A stretch of DNA of 64,000 nucleotides from JALYOC01 sp036675345. GTDB taxonomy: Bacteria; Myxococcota; Myxococcia; Myxococcales; Myxococcaceae. The translations under genes were made by a program, and so were the position numbers. Below the pieces are notes generated by a model. The model was not told the DNA's origin. It searched no databases and saw only the letters and a program-made list of their open reading frames with translations. The stretch lies in NCBI GenBank assembly GCA_036675345.1, contig JAKFFE010000033.1, forward strand, positions 62,001 through 126,000, given 5' to 3'. This document shows, one piece after another, positions 40,924 through 49,413 of the stretch (the first letter of the stretch is position 1; the number at the start of each line of letters is the position of its first letter).

Positions 40924-41940
40924 ATGAAGTCCCATTGGATTGTCCTGTTCGCCCTGCCCCTGTTCACCGCCTGTCTGGAGGAGGAGCCCAACGGGGTCCC
41001 GCCTGCCGCCAGCTCGGACCTGGAGGCAATGCACGCGCGGCTGGTGGCCCTGGAGACGAAGCTGGGCGAGCTGGAGGGCCGGGTGGGGGCGCAGGCGGTG
41101 TCGGTGCAGGCGCTGTCGGTGGGCCTGGACGGAAGACTGGCCCGGGAGGAGGACGCCACCACCGGGATCCTGGCCCGGGTGGCCGAACTCGAGGGACAGG
41201 GAGCCGCCACCCTGCAGGCCCTGGAGCCGCTCCCGGCCGCGCTCACCCACCTGGACGGCGCGGTGGCGGCGCTGGACTCGAAGCTGGCGTACGCCAGCAT
41301 GGAGACCGTGAACGGGAAACCGGGGCTGGTCTTCCGCGGGGTCAACCTCTACGTGCAGAGCGGCGACGGCTCGACCCCGGACGGCACCGGGAACGTGATC
41401 CTCGGCGCTCCCTGGACGCACGGGACCGAGGCGAATCGGGCCGGTTCCCACAACCTGATGATCGGCAGGGGCAACAACTATCCCGGCTCCCACTCCCTGC
41501 TGGTGGGGATGAACAACACCGCGGCCGGCGATCACAGCGTGGTGTTCGGCTCCTTCAACGAGACCCGCGGGCTCCACTCCGCGGTGCTGGGCGGCAACGC
41601 CAATCTGGCCGCCGCACCGGACTCATTGGTCCTCAACGGGCTGGCGAATCAGGTGAGCGATCGGTTCGCCTCGATCCTGGGCGGAAGCTACAACCGGATC
41701 GAAGGACCTCCGCCGGGTCTCTTCAAGGGCTTGTCGGTGATCGTCAGCGGGTCGGAGAACAAGATCACCAACGCGTCTGGCTCCACCATCGTCGGGGGAG
41801 CGAAGAACGTGATCGGCACCTCCTCCCGGGCGGTGATCGGCGGCGGCACCCGGAACCTGATCGGGGGCAACTACGACCACGCCACCATCGGGGGCGGCGT
41901 GGACTCGTTTGCGAAGTACCCCGGCTCCTTCACTCCGTAG
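40924..41940 (+). CDS. Lipoprotein with coiled coil and YadA-like beta-roll head repeats
   Basis: A 338-residue protein. A lipobox (PLFTAC at about residues 12-17) ends the signal peptide. Residues 35-130 are heptad-like and predict a coiled coil (MHARLVALETKLGELEGRVG). Residues 155-335 contain 14-16-residue repeats of the type SHNLMIGRGNNYPGSHSLLV, followed by DHSVVFGSFNETRGLHSAVL and SVIVSGSENKITNASGSTIV, matching the left-handed beta-roll head of trimeric autotransporters. No C-terminal translocator barrel follows; instead the protein is lipid-anchored. It may form a trimeric surface or periplasmic adhesin. It is divergent from a MarR gene. Confidence 0.82.
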   Translation: MKSHWIVLFALPLFTACLEEEPNGVPPAASSDLEAMHARLVALETKLGELEGRVGAQAVSVQALSVGLDGRLAREEDATTGILARVAELEGQGAATLQALEPLPAALTHLDGAVAALDSKLAYASMETVNGKPGLVFRGVNLYVQSGDGSTPDGTGNVILGAPWTHGTEANRAGSHNLMIGRGNNYPGSHSLLVGMNNTAAGDHSVVFGSFNETRGLHSAVLGGNANLAAAPDSLVLNGLANQVSDRFASILGGSYNRIEGPPPGLFKGLSVIVSGSENKITNASGSTIVGGAKNVIGTSSRAVIGGGTRNLIGGNYDHATIGGGVDSFAKYPGSFTP

Positions 41941-41950
41941 GTCCCACCCA

Positions 41951-41990
41951 AAAAAATGGGGTGAAGCGAAATCACTCTCGCTTCACCCCA
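41951..41990 (-). terminator. Rho-independent terminator of the small membrane protein gene
   Basis: TGGGGTGAAGCG at 41957-41968 and CGCTTCACCCCA at 41979-41990 form a perfect 12-base stem with a 10-base loop. On the minus strand a run of Ts (the As at 41950-41956) follows directly, so this is a classic terminator for the gene starting at 42262. For the plus-strand lipoprotein gene the stem alone would act. Confidence 0.85.
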
Positions 41991-42043
41991 CCGCCCGGGA
42001 CCTTGGAGGGAATGCCCGTCGGAGATTTTTTGGAAGGTTCGCT

Positions 42044-42262
42044 TCAGTAGCCGGGTCGCAGCCTCAGCTTGGACTCGCCCCGGCTGTACGCGGTGGCCGC
42101 GGCGATGATGTGGAACGGCCAGCCGAACAGGCCGGCGGTGCCGATCCAGAAGCCCGGGGTGATGATCAGCCAGAACACACCCCGGAGGATGTCTCCGTTG
42201 TAGATCTGGCCCAGCCCGGGGATGAAGAAGGACAGCACTGCCGCGGTTCCTGGCTTGCTCAT
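42044..42262 (-). CDS. Small membrane protein, TM2-domain-like
   Basis: A 72-residue protein with two hydrophobic segments: TAAVLSFFIPGLGQIYNGDI (about residues 6-25) and GVFWLIITPGFWIGTAGLFG (28-47). The PGLGQIYNG turn between helices is typical of TM2-domain proteins and of DUF5683-like small membrane proteins. The ATG at 42262 is preceded by AGGACAAACCG, a suitable ribosome site. It ends at a strong terminator. Function unknown. Confidence 0.75.
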   Translation of the reverse strand: MSKPGTAAVLSFFIPGLGQIYNGDILRGVFWLIITPGFWIGTAGLFGWPFHIIAAATAYSRGESKLRLRPGY

Positions 42263-42399
42263 CGGTTTGTCCTTGCGACCTCCTGCTGGTTTCAACGAAC
42301 CGGAGGCGGATCTATTTCACCGCAGTGCAGCAAAAAAACGCCGTCCGGGCCCTTCGTTCCCCCCGCGCGCCCCAGCCTCGGGGTCATTACGCTGGGGGT

Positions 42400-43056
42400 A
42401 TGGACGTGCTGAAAAAAGTCTCGGCTGCCGCTCCGGCTTTGAAAATATTCCCGCTTCCGCCGGTGGTGCTGTTCCCCGGAACGGGCGTCCCGCTGCACAT
42501 CTTCGAACCCCGCTACCGCCAGCTGATCGCCGATGCCCTGGCCTCCGATCGGGTGATGGCCCTGGGGGGACTGGCCCCCGGCTGGGAGGACGCCTACACC
42601 GAGCGGCCGGCGCTGCTCCCCATCGCCTGCGCCGGGGTGATCGGCGACCACGAGGCCCTCCCCGACGGGCGCTTCATGATCTTGCTGGAGGGAGTGACCC
42701 GGGTCCGGGTCCGCGCGGAGCTGCCCTCGCGGAGGCTGTACCGGGAGGTTGCGGTGGAAATCCTGGAGGATGCACCGTTCAAGGGTGACGAAGAGGAGGC
42801 GCTGCGCCAGGCGGTGCTGGAGCTGGCCTCGCTGCTCCCGGAGGAGGTCTCCCCTCCCCTGCTCCACCACGCGGCGCTGCAGAGCGGGGGGCTGCTGGCG
42901 GATGTGGTCGCCGGGGCAGTGGTCGCCGAGCCACAGCGTCGCCAGAATCTGCTCGCCCAGCTGGAGGTGGGCGCGAGGCTGAGGGCGGTGCACGCGGAGG
43001 TCAGCGAGCTGATCGCCAAGCTGGCCGCGATGCGGCCCCCGACCTATCTGAACTGA
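42400..43056 (+). CDS. LON substrate-binding-domain protein (no protease domain)
   Basis: A 218-residue protein made of the N-terminal domain of Lon only: FPLPPVVLFPGTGVPLHIFE at about 19-38, RYRQLIADAL, then CAGVIGDHEALPDGRFMILL near 95 and GVTRVRVRAE. The last 90 residues are helical (LRQAVLELASLLPEEV). No ATPase or protease domain follows. Such stand-alone LON proteins are widespread and their function is not settled; peptide or protein binding is likely. The ATG at 42400 is preceded by GGGGGT. Confidence 0.88.
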   Translation: MDVLKKVSAAAPALKIFPLPPVVLFPGTGVPLHIFEPRYRQLIADALASDRVMALGGLAPGWEDAYTERPALLPIACAGVIGDHEALPDGRFMILLEGVTRVRVRAELPSRRLYREVAVEILEDAPFKGDEEEALRQAVLELASLLPEEVSPPLLHHAALQSGGLLADVVAGAVVAEPQRRQNLLAQLEVGARLRAVHAEVSELIAKLAAMRPPTYLN

Positions 43057-43133
43057 CTGGTACGCAAGTTCCATGCCCAGGGCCGCGGGGCGAGTGGCGG
43101 CGGAGAACCCTGGTGCCTAGTTTCTGATCAGCC

Positions 43134-43826
43134 ATGGGGATCTCTAGGACGGGTTGGGCGTGGGCGGGCTGGGTGCTCTTGATGCCGTTGGCGGCAAGCG
43201 CAGGCGGCGAGAAGAGCTGGGAAACCTTGCTGAACGGGCCGCTGACGGTCCGGACCCGCGAGCTCCCGGACAACAATGCGATCAAGGAGGTCTGGGCGGT
43301 CGGAACGATGGAGGCCGAGGTCCAGGACATCCAGTCGGCGATCATGGACGCGGAGGCCTACCCGCGGTTCATGCCCTACTTCAAGGAGTCGCGGTATCTG
43401 ACCGCGGCCCAGGACAGCGGGACGCGGATGGTCTACTCGCGGATGGCGCTGCCCTTCGTGAACGAGCGGGACTACGTGGTCCGGGTGACGCTGATCCAGA
43501 GCGTGAAGGAGGACGGCTCGGGAGAGTTCATCAACCGCTGGGAGGCGGTCCACGGACAGGTCCCGGCCCGCAACAACGTGGTCCGGCTGAAGTTCAACAC
43601 CGGCACCTGGGAGGTGCGGCCGATGCCCAACGGCAAGTCCCAGGTCACCTACCGGGTGGCGTGCGATCCCGGCAGCTGGGTGCCGGGGTTCGCGCTGGAC
43701 GCGGCCAACAAGCGCGGGGTCCCCGAGACCTTCAAGGCGGTGGAGACCGAGGCCAAGCACCGCGCCGCCAAGCGCAAGCAGCAGGCCTCACTGGTGACCG
43801 TGCCGGTCACCGTCCCTTCCTTGTAG
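43134..43826 (+). CDS. Exported START/SRPBCC-domain lipid-binding protein
   Basis: A 230-residue protein with an N-terminal signal peptide ending near PLAASAGGE (about residue 24). The remaining residues 28-210 follow the START-like (Bet v1) fold: EVWAVGTMEAEVQDIQSAIM, DAEAYPRFMPYFKESRYL, then YSRMALPFVNERDYVVRVTL and TYRVACDPGSWVPGFALD near the C-terminal helix. Such proteins hold hydrophobic ligands such as lipids; the ligand here is unknown. It is followed by the nadE hairpin and gene. Confidence 0.85.
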   Translation: MGISRTGWAWAGWVLLMPLAASAGGEKSWETLLNGPLTVRTRELPDNNAIKEVWAVGTMEAEVQDIQSAIMDAEAYPRFMPYFKESRYLTAAQDSGTRMVYSRMALPFVNERDYVVRVTLIQSVKEDGSGEFINRWEAVHGQVPARNNVVRLKFNTGTWEVRPMPNGKSQVTYRVACDPGSWVPGFALDAANKRGVPETFKAVETEAKHRAAKRKQQASLVTVPVTVPSL

Positions 43827-43880
43827 GGGTGGCAGCGGCCGCCCACCGATTGGCTGACGCGGAGCAGGCTCCCCGGCGCT

Positions 43881-43898
43881 AAGGTCTTTTCAGACCTT
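43881..43898 (+). promoter_or_regulatory. Perfect hairpin directly before the nadE ribosome site
   Basis: AAGGTCT at 43881-43887 and AGACCTT at 43892-43898 form a perfect 7-base stem with a TTTC loop; TC and then GGAGGAG follow, with the GTG start at 43914. As DNA it is an 18-base palindrome that a dimeric regulator could bind; as RNA it would sit only a few bases from the ribosome site. It could also weakly terminate transcription from upstream. Confidence 0.45.
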
Positions 43899-43913
43899 TC
43901 GGAGGAGCCGCTC

Positions 43914-45806
43914 GTGCGTCTTGTGAAGATTGGCCTGGCCCAGGTGAACACCACCGTCGGCGCGTTCCGCGCCAACGTGGACCGCGCGATCAAGCAGGCC
44001 CAGCGGATGAGCGCCGACGCGGTCACGGTGGGCGTGTTCCAGGAGCAGCTGGTCAGCGGCTATCCGCCCGAGGATCTGGTGCAGTGGGCCGGCTACGTGG
44101 ACCGCCAGTGGGAGGAGCTGTCCCGCTTCGCCCAGGCCACTGCCCGGCTCCCCACGGTGTTCGTGCTGGGGGTGGCGGTGTCGGTGAACGGGCTGCGCTT
44201 CAACTGCGCGGCGGTGGTGGCGGGCGGCAAGGTGCTGGGGCTGGTCCCGAAGGAGAAGCTGCCCAGCTACAACGTGTTCTACGAGGGGCGGACCTTTGCC
44301 CGCGGCTTCCCCGGCCAGCGGGAGTCGGTCCACCGGGTGCCGTTTGGAGACCTGCTCTTCCGCTTCGACTTCGGCACCCTGGCCCCGGAGGTCTGCGAGG
44401 ATCTGTGGAGCGCGGACGGGCCGATGCGGCGGCGCACCTATTCGGGCGCGGAGCTGGTGGTCAACGTCTCCGCGTCGCCCTACCGGATCGGGGTGGTGCA
44501 GACCCGGCGGGAGCTGATCGCCACCCGCGCCGCGGATCACCAGTGCACCATCGCCTACACCAACGCGGTGGGAGCGCAAGATGGCCTGATCTTCGATGGG
44601 GGCGGCTTCCTCAACCAGAACGGGAAGTGGCTGCTGGAGGCGCCGCGCTTCGCCGAGGGCTACACCGCCGGGGTGGTGGACCTGGATCGCACCCTGCGGC
44701 TGCGCAGCGCCAACACCACCTGGCGCACCGACCGGGAGTCCTACGCGGCGGCCAACCCGCTGGTGCCGGTGATCGAGGCCGAAGACTTCTCCACCGAGCG
44801 CGCCGGGCTGAAGTATCCGGTCCCCGCCCACCGCAGCTTCTTCCTCCCCGCGGAGGACCCGCAGCGCGGCACCCGGGAGGCGTTCTGCGAGGACATCCTG
44901 GACGCGCTGGCCCTGGGAGTGGGGGACTACTTCGAGAAGACCCGCGCCTTTTCGATGATCGGGATCGCGCTCTCCGGGGGACGGGACTCGCTGCTCACCC
45001 TGCTGATCGCCCACCGCTACGCCAAGCGGATCAACCCCCGCAGCCCCGGTTCACTGCTGCGGGCCTTCTACATGCCGTCCCGCTTCTCCTCGGAGGGGAC
45101 GCAGAAGGCGGCGGAGAAGATCTGCGCGGAGCTGGGGGTGCCCTTCAAGGTGGTCTCGATCGACGAGGCCTTCGAGCGGGAGCGGGCCACCGCCGCGCAG
45201 ATGCTGGGGGAGGGCAAGCCGGTGACCCCGATCACCGAGCAGAACATCCAGGCCCGGATCCGCGCCCAGCGGATGTGGAACTGGTCCAACTCCTCGGGAG
45301 GGCTGTTCCTGCAGACCGGGAACATGAGCGAGAAGGCGGTGGGCTACACCACCGTGGGCGGAGATCTGATGGGGGCGCTGGCGGTGATCTCCAACCTGCC
45401 CAAGACGGTGGTGATGTACCTGCTGGACTATCTGGAAGAGACCACCGGGCTGGAGGGGATCACCCAGGTGCTGGCCCGCCCGGCCGGCCCGGAGCTGGCG
45501 GAGAACCAGCTGGGCGAGGAGGAGCTGATGCCGTTTCCGATCCTGGACGCCTGCTTCTACCTGTTCGCGGAGGAGAAGCTGCAGCCGTCGGAGATGCTGC
45601 CGGTGCTGGGGCAGATGTTCCCGGAGTTGGCCGCGGACCGGCTGTCGGCCCACGTGGAGAAGTTCATCCGGCTGTTCTTGCAGTCGATCTACAAGTGGGT
45701 GCAGTCACCGCTGTCCCTGCACGTGGGCAACCTGGATCTGGATCGCGAGCGGGCGCTGCAGATCCCGGTGGTCACCCGCCCGGACTGGACCCGGGACGGG
45801 CAGTAG
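43914..45806 (+). CDS. nadE: Glutamine-dependent NAD+ synthetase
   Basis: A 630-residue two-domain enzyme that amidates nicotinic acid adenine dinucleotide. Residues 1-270 are a nitrilase-type glutaminase with the Glu in FQEQLVSG near residue 43, the Lys in VPKEKLPSYN near 113 and the Cys in APEVCEDLW near 162, which makes NH3. Residues 325-600 are the synthetase domain with the ATP PP-loop SGGRDSLLTL near 347 and GNMSEKAVGYTTVGGDLMGA. The GTG start at 43914 is supported by GGAGGAG 6 bases upstream. It converges with a response regulator gene, 3 bases apart. Confidence 0.96.
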   Translation: MRLVKIGLAQVNTTVGAFRANVDRAIKQAQRMSADAVTVGVFQEQLVSGYPPEDLVQWAGYVDRQWEELSRFAQATARLPTVFVLGVAVSVNGLRFNCAAVVAGGKVLGLVPKEKLPSYNVFYEGRTFARGFPGQRESVHRVPFGDLLFRFDFGTLAPEVCEDLWSADGPMRRRTYSGAELVVNVSASPYRIGVVQTRRELIATRAADHQCTIAYTNAVGAQDGLIFDGGGFLNQNGKWLLEAPRFAEGYTAGVVDLDRTLRLRSANTTWRTDRESYAAANPLVPVIEAEDFSTERAGLKYPVPAHRSFFLPAEDPQRGTREAFCEDILDALALGVGDYFEKTRAFSMIGIALSGGRDSLLTLLIAHRYAKRINPRSPGSLLRAFYMPSRFSSEGTQKAAEKICAELGVPFKVVSIDEAFERERATAAQMLGEGKPVTPITEQNIQARIRAQRMWNWSNSSGGLFLQTGNMSEKAVGYTTVGGDLMGALAVISNLPKTVVMYLLDYLEETTGLEGITQVLARPAGPELAENQLGEEELMPFPILDACFYLFAEEKLQPSEMLPVLGQMFPELAADRLSAHVEKFIRLFLQSIYKWVQSPLSLHVGNLDLDRERALQIPVVTRPDWTRDGQ

Positions 45807-45809
45807 CCC

Positions 45810-46901
45810 TCAGTCGTTCCAGGGCCGGGGGCCCTTGTCGTCCTCCACCGCCGAGTGCTTGGCGTTGGCGGCCTGCTCGGCGCGGGTGGATCCGGGCAGC
45901 CCGCCGCGGGTCTCCAGCCAGGCCTCCAGGTCGGCGCGGATCGCCCGGTACTGCTCCAGGAACACCCGGTTGCGGTCCTTGATCTGGTGCAGGTAGTGGC
46001 GCTTGCGGTTGCGCTCGCGCTGGATCTCCAGCACCCCCTCGATCTTGTCCAACACGTACTTCACGTGCTCGAAGGGCTTCTCCAGGTACGCGGCGGCGCC
46101 GGAGTTCAAGGCGTCGATCGCCGAGTCCATCGAGGCGTAGCCGGTCATCAGGATGAAGTCGGTCTCCGGAGAGAAGGCCTTGACCTGCTTGAGCAGATCC
46201 AGCCCGGTCATCCCGGGGAGGTTCTTGTCGGAGATCACCAGGGCAAAGGGCTTGTTCTCCGACTTCCCGGTGCGCACCGCCTCCAGGGCGTCCTCGCCGT
46301 TCTCCACCGAGACAAAGCCGTAGTTCTTCTTGGAGAGGATCGCCTCCAGCACGCTGCGGACCACCTCCTCGTCGTCACAGACCAGGATCCGCGGGGTCTC
46401 CCCTTCGGCGGCCAGCCGCTCCATCTCCGGCTGCAGCCGCTCCTCCAGCTCCATGTTCCGCTTCTGCGCGGCGACGATGTTCTTGAGGAACTCCTCGTTG
46501 AGCGCGCGCAGCCGCAGCAGCAGCTGCCGCTCCCGGGCCGCCTGGCGGTGACGGGACACCCACTCCTGGATCTGCTGGACGATCTCGTTGCGGGTCTGGT
46601 TCTTGAACTCCAGCACCCCGGAGGCGCCGCCCCACAGGGCCAGCACCACCGCGCGGGGAATGCCGGCGTCGGTGGCCATCAACACCTGGATCTCCGGTCG
46701 GGTGCGGGCCAGCTGCTCCACCGCGGCGCTGGCCTCCTTCCAATCGGCGGTGATGATCGCCACCGCCACCTCCATCCCCTCGGTGGCGGAGAGGGCGGAG
46801 GTCACGGAGGTGAAGCTCAGGAGGTCTGTGCCCTGCTCGGCGAGCAGCGCCTTGAGCTGGACTGGCCCCTGGCGATGCCCGATCCAGAGAAGCTTGTTCA
46901 T
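45810..46901 (-). CDS. Response regulator with N-terminal pseudo-receiver and C-terminal receiver
   Basis: A 363-residue protein with two receiver-like domains. The first (about 1-110) has lost the acidic pocket (LLWIGHRQGPVQLK, AVAIITADWKEAS). A helical linker of about 50 residues (LRALNEEFLKNIVAAQKRNM) leads to a second receiver at about 165-290, which has ILVCDDEEVVRSV, the phospho-Asp in LVISDKNLPGMTGLDLL, and FILMTGYASMD and YLEKPFEHV with the conserved Lys. A C-terminal helix-rich tail of 65 residues follows. No DNA-binding domain is seen. The ATG at 46901 is preferred to earlier in-frame codons. Confidence 0.9.
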   Translation of the reverse strand: MNKLLWIGHRQGPVQLKALLAEQGTDLLSFTSVTSALSATEGMEVAVAIITADWKEASAAVEQLARTRPEIQVLMATDAGIPRAVVLALWGGASGVLEFKNQTRNEIVQQIQEWVSRHRQAARERQLLLRLRALNEEFLKNIVAAQKRNMELEERLQPEMERLAAEGETPRILVCDDEEVVRSVLEAILSKKNYGFVSVENGEDALEAVRTGKSENKPFALVISDKNLPGMTGLDLLKQVKAFSPETDFILMTGYASMDSAIDALNSGAAAYLEKPFEHVKYVLDKIEGVLEIQRERNRKRHYLHQIKDRNRVFLEQYRAIRADLEAWLETRGGLPGSTRAEQAANAKHSAVEDDKGPRPWND

Positions 46902-47012
46902 TGGAGACCGGCAGCTTAGCCCAAAGGCCCGCGGGGCTTCCGAGTCGGACATCTGGCCGTCCGACATTCTCTGCCCACCTGGACTCACATCCTCCCGGGC
47001 GGGGACCGGGTG

Positions 47013-48248
47013 CTACAGGAAGGGATCACAGAGGGTGCCCAGCGACTGTCCGGCGTAGGCCAAAGAGCCGTAGATCAGCTTTCCCTCGTCCGGCCCGATC
47101 TCCAGCACGGTCAACGGGGTGACCGCGCCGCCGGCGGCGATCCACTCCCCCTTGCCCTCGGCGATCCGGAACTTGCCCTGCTCGGAGAGCAGCAGCATCC
47201 CCTTGCGGTCGGCGATGGTGTCGTTGAGCGCCACCTCCACCATCTTCCCCTTGGGGCCAATGAACAGCCGGGCGTCGGTGAGGTCCGCCTGGGCGTCCCG
47301 GGCCTGGTCCACGTAGTAGTAGTTGCCGCTGTCGTCCCGGGCCAGGGTGTGGCCGGAGCGCCGCCACCGCGGCTGGAGGAACTGCAGGCTCTTGAGCAGC
47401 CGCTGCTGCCGGGCCCGGGGCACCGGCTTGAAGGCGATCTTCTTCTCTCCGCACTGCAGCAGGTACCCCTCCTTCTCCTTGAACCCGAAGGAGCGCATGT
47501 AGGGGACCGGGATGCGGGGATCCCAGAACACGAAGTCGAAGCTCTCGGTGCCGCTGGAGCCGCCGCCGATCACCCGCTGGGCGTAGACCCGGTCCTTGGT
47601 TCCGGCGAACACCGGGGCGTCCATGGCCGAGAACGGCTTGAGCACCACCAGGTGTCCCTGGCCGTCCACCAGCACCTGGAGCTCCGGGCGGGCGCCCTCG
47701 AAGGCGAACGGTTCGTCCTTGCCGCCGGGCGCGGTCTGCTTCTGCGCCACCACCGTCACCGCCGGCGCCGCCGCCTGCTGGGGCACCGCGGTGGCCACCG
47801 TGCCCCGGGTCCCGAACAGCTCCGAGACCGCCTGGGGGAACGCGTCCAGCACATCGTCGATGCTCTTGTCCTTGAGCCGGCGATCCACCTGCGAGGCCAC
47901 GGTGCCGTTGTTGGCGTTGAGCAGTTTGAGGTGCAGCAGCCAGCTTTGGCCCAGCTTGGAGACGCTGCCCACCAGCACCCGGTCCACGCCCAGGGCCTGG
48001 GCCACCTCCGCCACGCAGGAGTCCTCCGAGCAGCCCAGCAGCGCCTTCTGCCGCTCCAGGGAGAGGATCGATCCCAGCTCGTCGGGAGACATCACCGCGA
48101 TCCCGGACTGCTTGCGGGCCTCGCCCAGCACCGCCTGGGTCAGCGACTTGGCGGTGGAGGCGTTGACCCCCTCTCCTCCCTCCAGCGGCAGCAGGGCCAC
48201 CTTGAGGGGAGCAGCAGCGAGCAGCAACGCCAGCATTCCATTGAGCAT
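47013..48248 (-). CDS. Exported protein of unknown function with TolB-N-like start
   Basis: A 411-residue protein with a short hydrophobic start (NGMLALLLAAAPLKVALLPL). Residues 15-150 recall the envelope-protein domain that begins with VALLPLEGGEGVNAST and then LGVDRVLVGSVSKLGQSW and LLNANNGTVASQ, as in TolB N-terminal-like regions of many myxobacterial lipoproteins, with two Cys residues in LGCSEDSCVAE. The part from residue 190 is a beta-rich region of unknown type. It is likely periplasmic. Function unknown. Confidence 0.78.
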   Translation of the reverse strand: MLNGMLALLLAAAPLKVALLPLEGGEGVNASTAKSLTQAVLGEARKQSGIAVMSPDELGSILSLERQKALLGCSEDSCVAEVAQALGVDRVLVGSVSKLGQSWLLHLKLLNANNGTVASQVDRRLKDKSIDDVLDAFPQAVSELFGTRGTVATAVPQQAAAPAVTVVAQKQTAPGGKDEPFAFEGARPELQVLVDGQGHLVVLKPFSAMDAPVFAGTKDRVYAQRVIGGGSSGTESFDFVFWDPRIPVPYMRSFGFKEKEGYLLQCGEKKIAFKPVPRARQQRLLKSLQFLQPRWRRSGHTLARDDSGNYYYVDQARDAQADLTDARLFIGPKGKMVEVALNDTIADRKGMLLLSEQGKFRIAEGKGEWIAAGGAVTPLTVLEIGPDEGKLIYGSLAYAGQSLGTLCDPFL

Positions 48249-48292
48249 GGGGCCCTTCTAGACGGCGATGGACCGGGTCCTCAAGCCCCAGG

Positions 48293-48784
48293 CTACCGGC
48301 TGGCCACCGCGTTGCGCCCGCTCTGCTTGGCCCAGGTACAGGCCTGGGCGGCGGCGTCGAGCAGGTTTCCCCAGGGCTCGGCGGGCAGCAGCTGCGCCAC
48401 CCCCACCGAGACGGTGACCCGGCTGGTCGGGCTGGCCAACCGGGCGGAGATGTTGCGGCGGATCCGCTCCGCCAGCTGCACCGCCTCCCGCTCCGCCATC
48501 GGGTGCAGGAGCAGGCCAAAGGCGCCTCCGTCCACCCTGCCGATCGGCCCCCGCCCGTCGGCCTCCCGGGAGATCAGCTCCGCGACGCGGGAGATCACCT
48601 CGTCGCCGCGGTCGGTGCCGTGCAGGTCGTTGTGCTCCTGCAGCTCGTCCACGTCCACGTAGAGCAGGGACAGCGGCCCGTGATGACGGTGGGCGGCGGA
48701 GACGGCGCGGCCCAGCTCCTCCTCGAAGCGCTGACGGGTCCAGGCCCCGGTGGACAGGTCCACCCCGGTGACGAAGTCGCTCAT
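48293..48784 (-). CDS. Degenerate GGDEF-domain protein
   Basis: A 163-residue protein that is a bare GGDEF domain. The metal and phosphate region is kept (LLYVDVDELQEHNDLHGTDR), and the fold runs to RVTVSVGVAQLL, but the active-site signature GG(D/E)EF is replaced by DGGAF (RVDGGAFGLLL near residue 103). A diguanylate cyclase reaction is therefore unlikely; it may bind GTP or cyclic di-GMP or regulate a partner. No EAL or sensor domain is attached. It lies among PilZ and EcsC genes on the same strand. Confidence 0.88.
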   Translation of the reverse strand: MSDFVTGVDLSTGAWTRQRFEEELGRAVSAAHRHHGPLSLLYVDVDELQEHNDLHGTDRGDEVISRVAELISREADGRGPIGRVDGGAFGLLLHPMAEREAVQLAERIRRNISARLASPTSRVTVSVGVAQLLPAEPWGNLLDAAAQACTWAKQSGRNAVASR

Positions 48785-48799
48785 CGGTGGCCGGGCGCC

Positions 48800-49405
48800 C
48801 TACTCCGCCTGCTGCCGCTTCTGCTGGACCTTCTGCAGCCCCTGGTAGTAGCGGATCGCCTCATCCCCCACGTCCTGCAGGTGCTGGTTGTTCAGGTAGG
48901 CGCTGATCGGCGCGGCGATCACCGGCACCGCCCGCCCGAACAGCTTCCAGCCGCCCTTCTCCAGCAGCAGCTGCGCCACCTTCCCCAGCAGCTTGGGACC
49001 GGACCGCTGGAGGGGACCGATCCCGTTGATCTGTCCGAAGAGATCGATCAGCTCCCCCCGAGCCTTCTCGGTCTTGAGGTTCACCTTGTGGAGGGTGGCC
49101 AGGTCCACCAGCAGCACCAGCTGCAGGTAGGTCAGCACCAGCAGATCCGCGGGCAGCGACACCAGGCCGAACACCCCGCTCACCCCGCCCACCATCCCGG
49201 CGATCGCCTTCTTGCCGTCCATCAGCCGCTGGGCCTTCTCCCGGGGGGTGGCCGAGGGGTAGGTCTTCTCCAGCTCCACCAGCCGATCCCTGGACTTGGT
49301 GACCTCGCGCAACACCAGGTCGGAGAGGGTCTCGTTGGCCAGCTTCTTCAACTCCCGGGGGGAGAGCTTCTTCACCCCGGTGGTCAGCGGATCCCACAGT
49401 GCCAT
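48800..49405 (-). CDS. EcsC-family protein
   Basis: A 201-residue protein. An N-terminal helical region (DLVLREVTKSRDRLVELEKT) precedes the EcsC-like core: LMDGKKAIAGMVGGVSGVFG, VSLPADLLVLTYLQLVLLVD near residues 90-110, and a C-terminal LFGRAVPVIAAPISAYLNNQ near residue 165. EcsC-like domains are membrane-associated and of unknown biochemical role. The ATG at 49405 is chosen as the first that precedes the conserved part and fits the spacing to the lipoprotein stop. It is followed by the degenerate GGDEF gene, 15 bases away. Confidence 0.85.
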   Translation of the reverse strand: MALWDPLTTGVKKLSPRELKKLANETLSDLVLREVTKSRDRLVELEKTYPSATPREKAQRLMDGKKAIAGMVGGVSGVFGLVSLPADLLVLTYLQLVLLVDLATLHKVNLKTEKARGELIDLFGQINGIGPLQRSGPKLLGKVAQLLLEKGGWKLFGRAVPVIAAPISAYLNNQHLQDVGDEAIRYYQGLQKVQQKRQQAE

Positions 49406-49413
49406 GGCACTCC

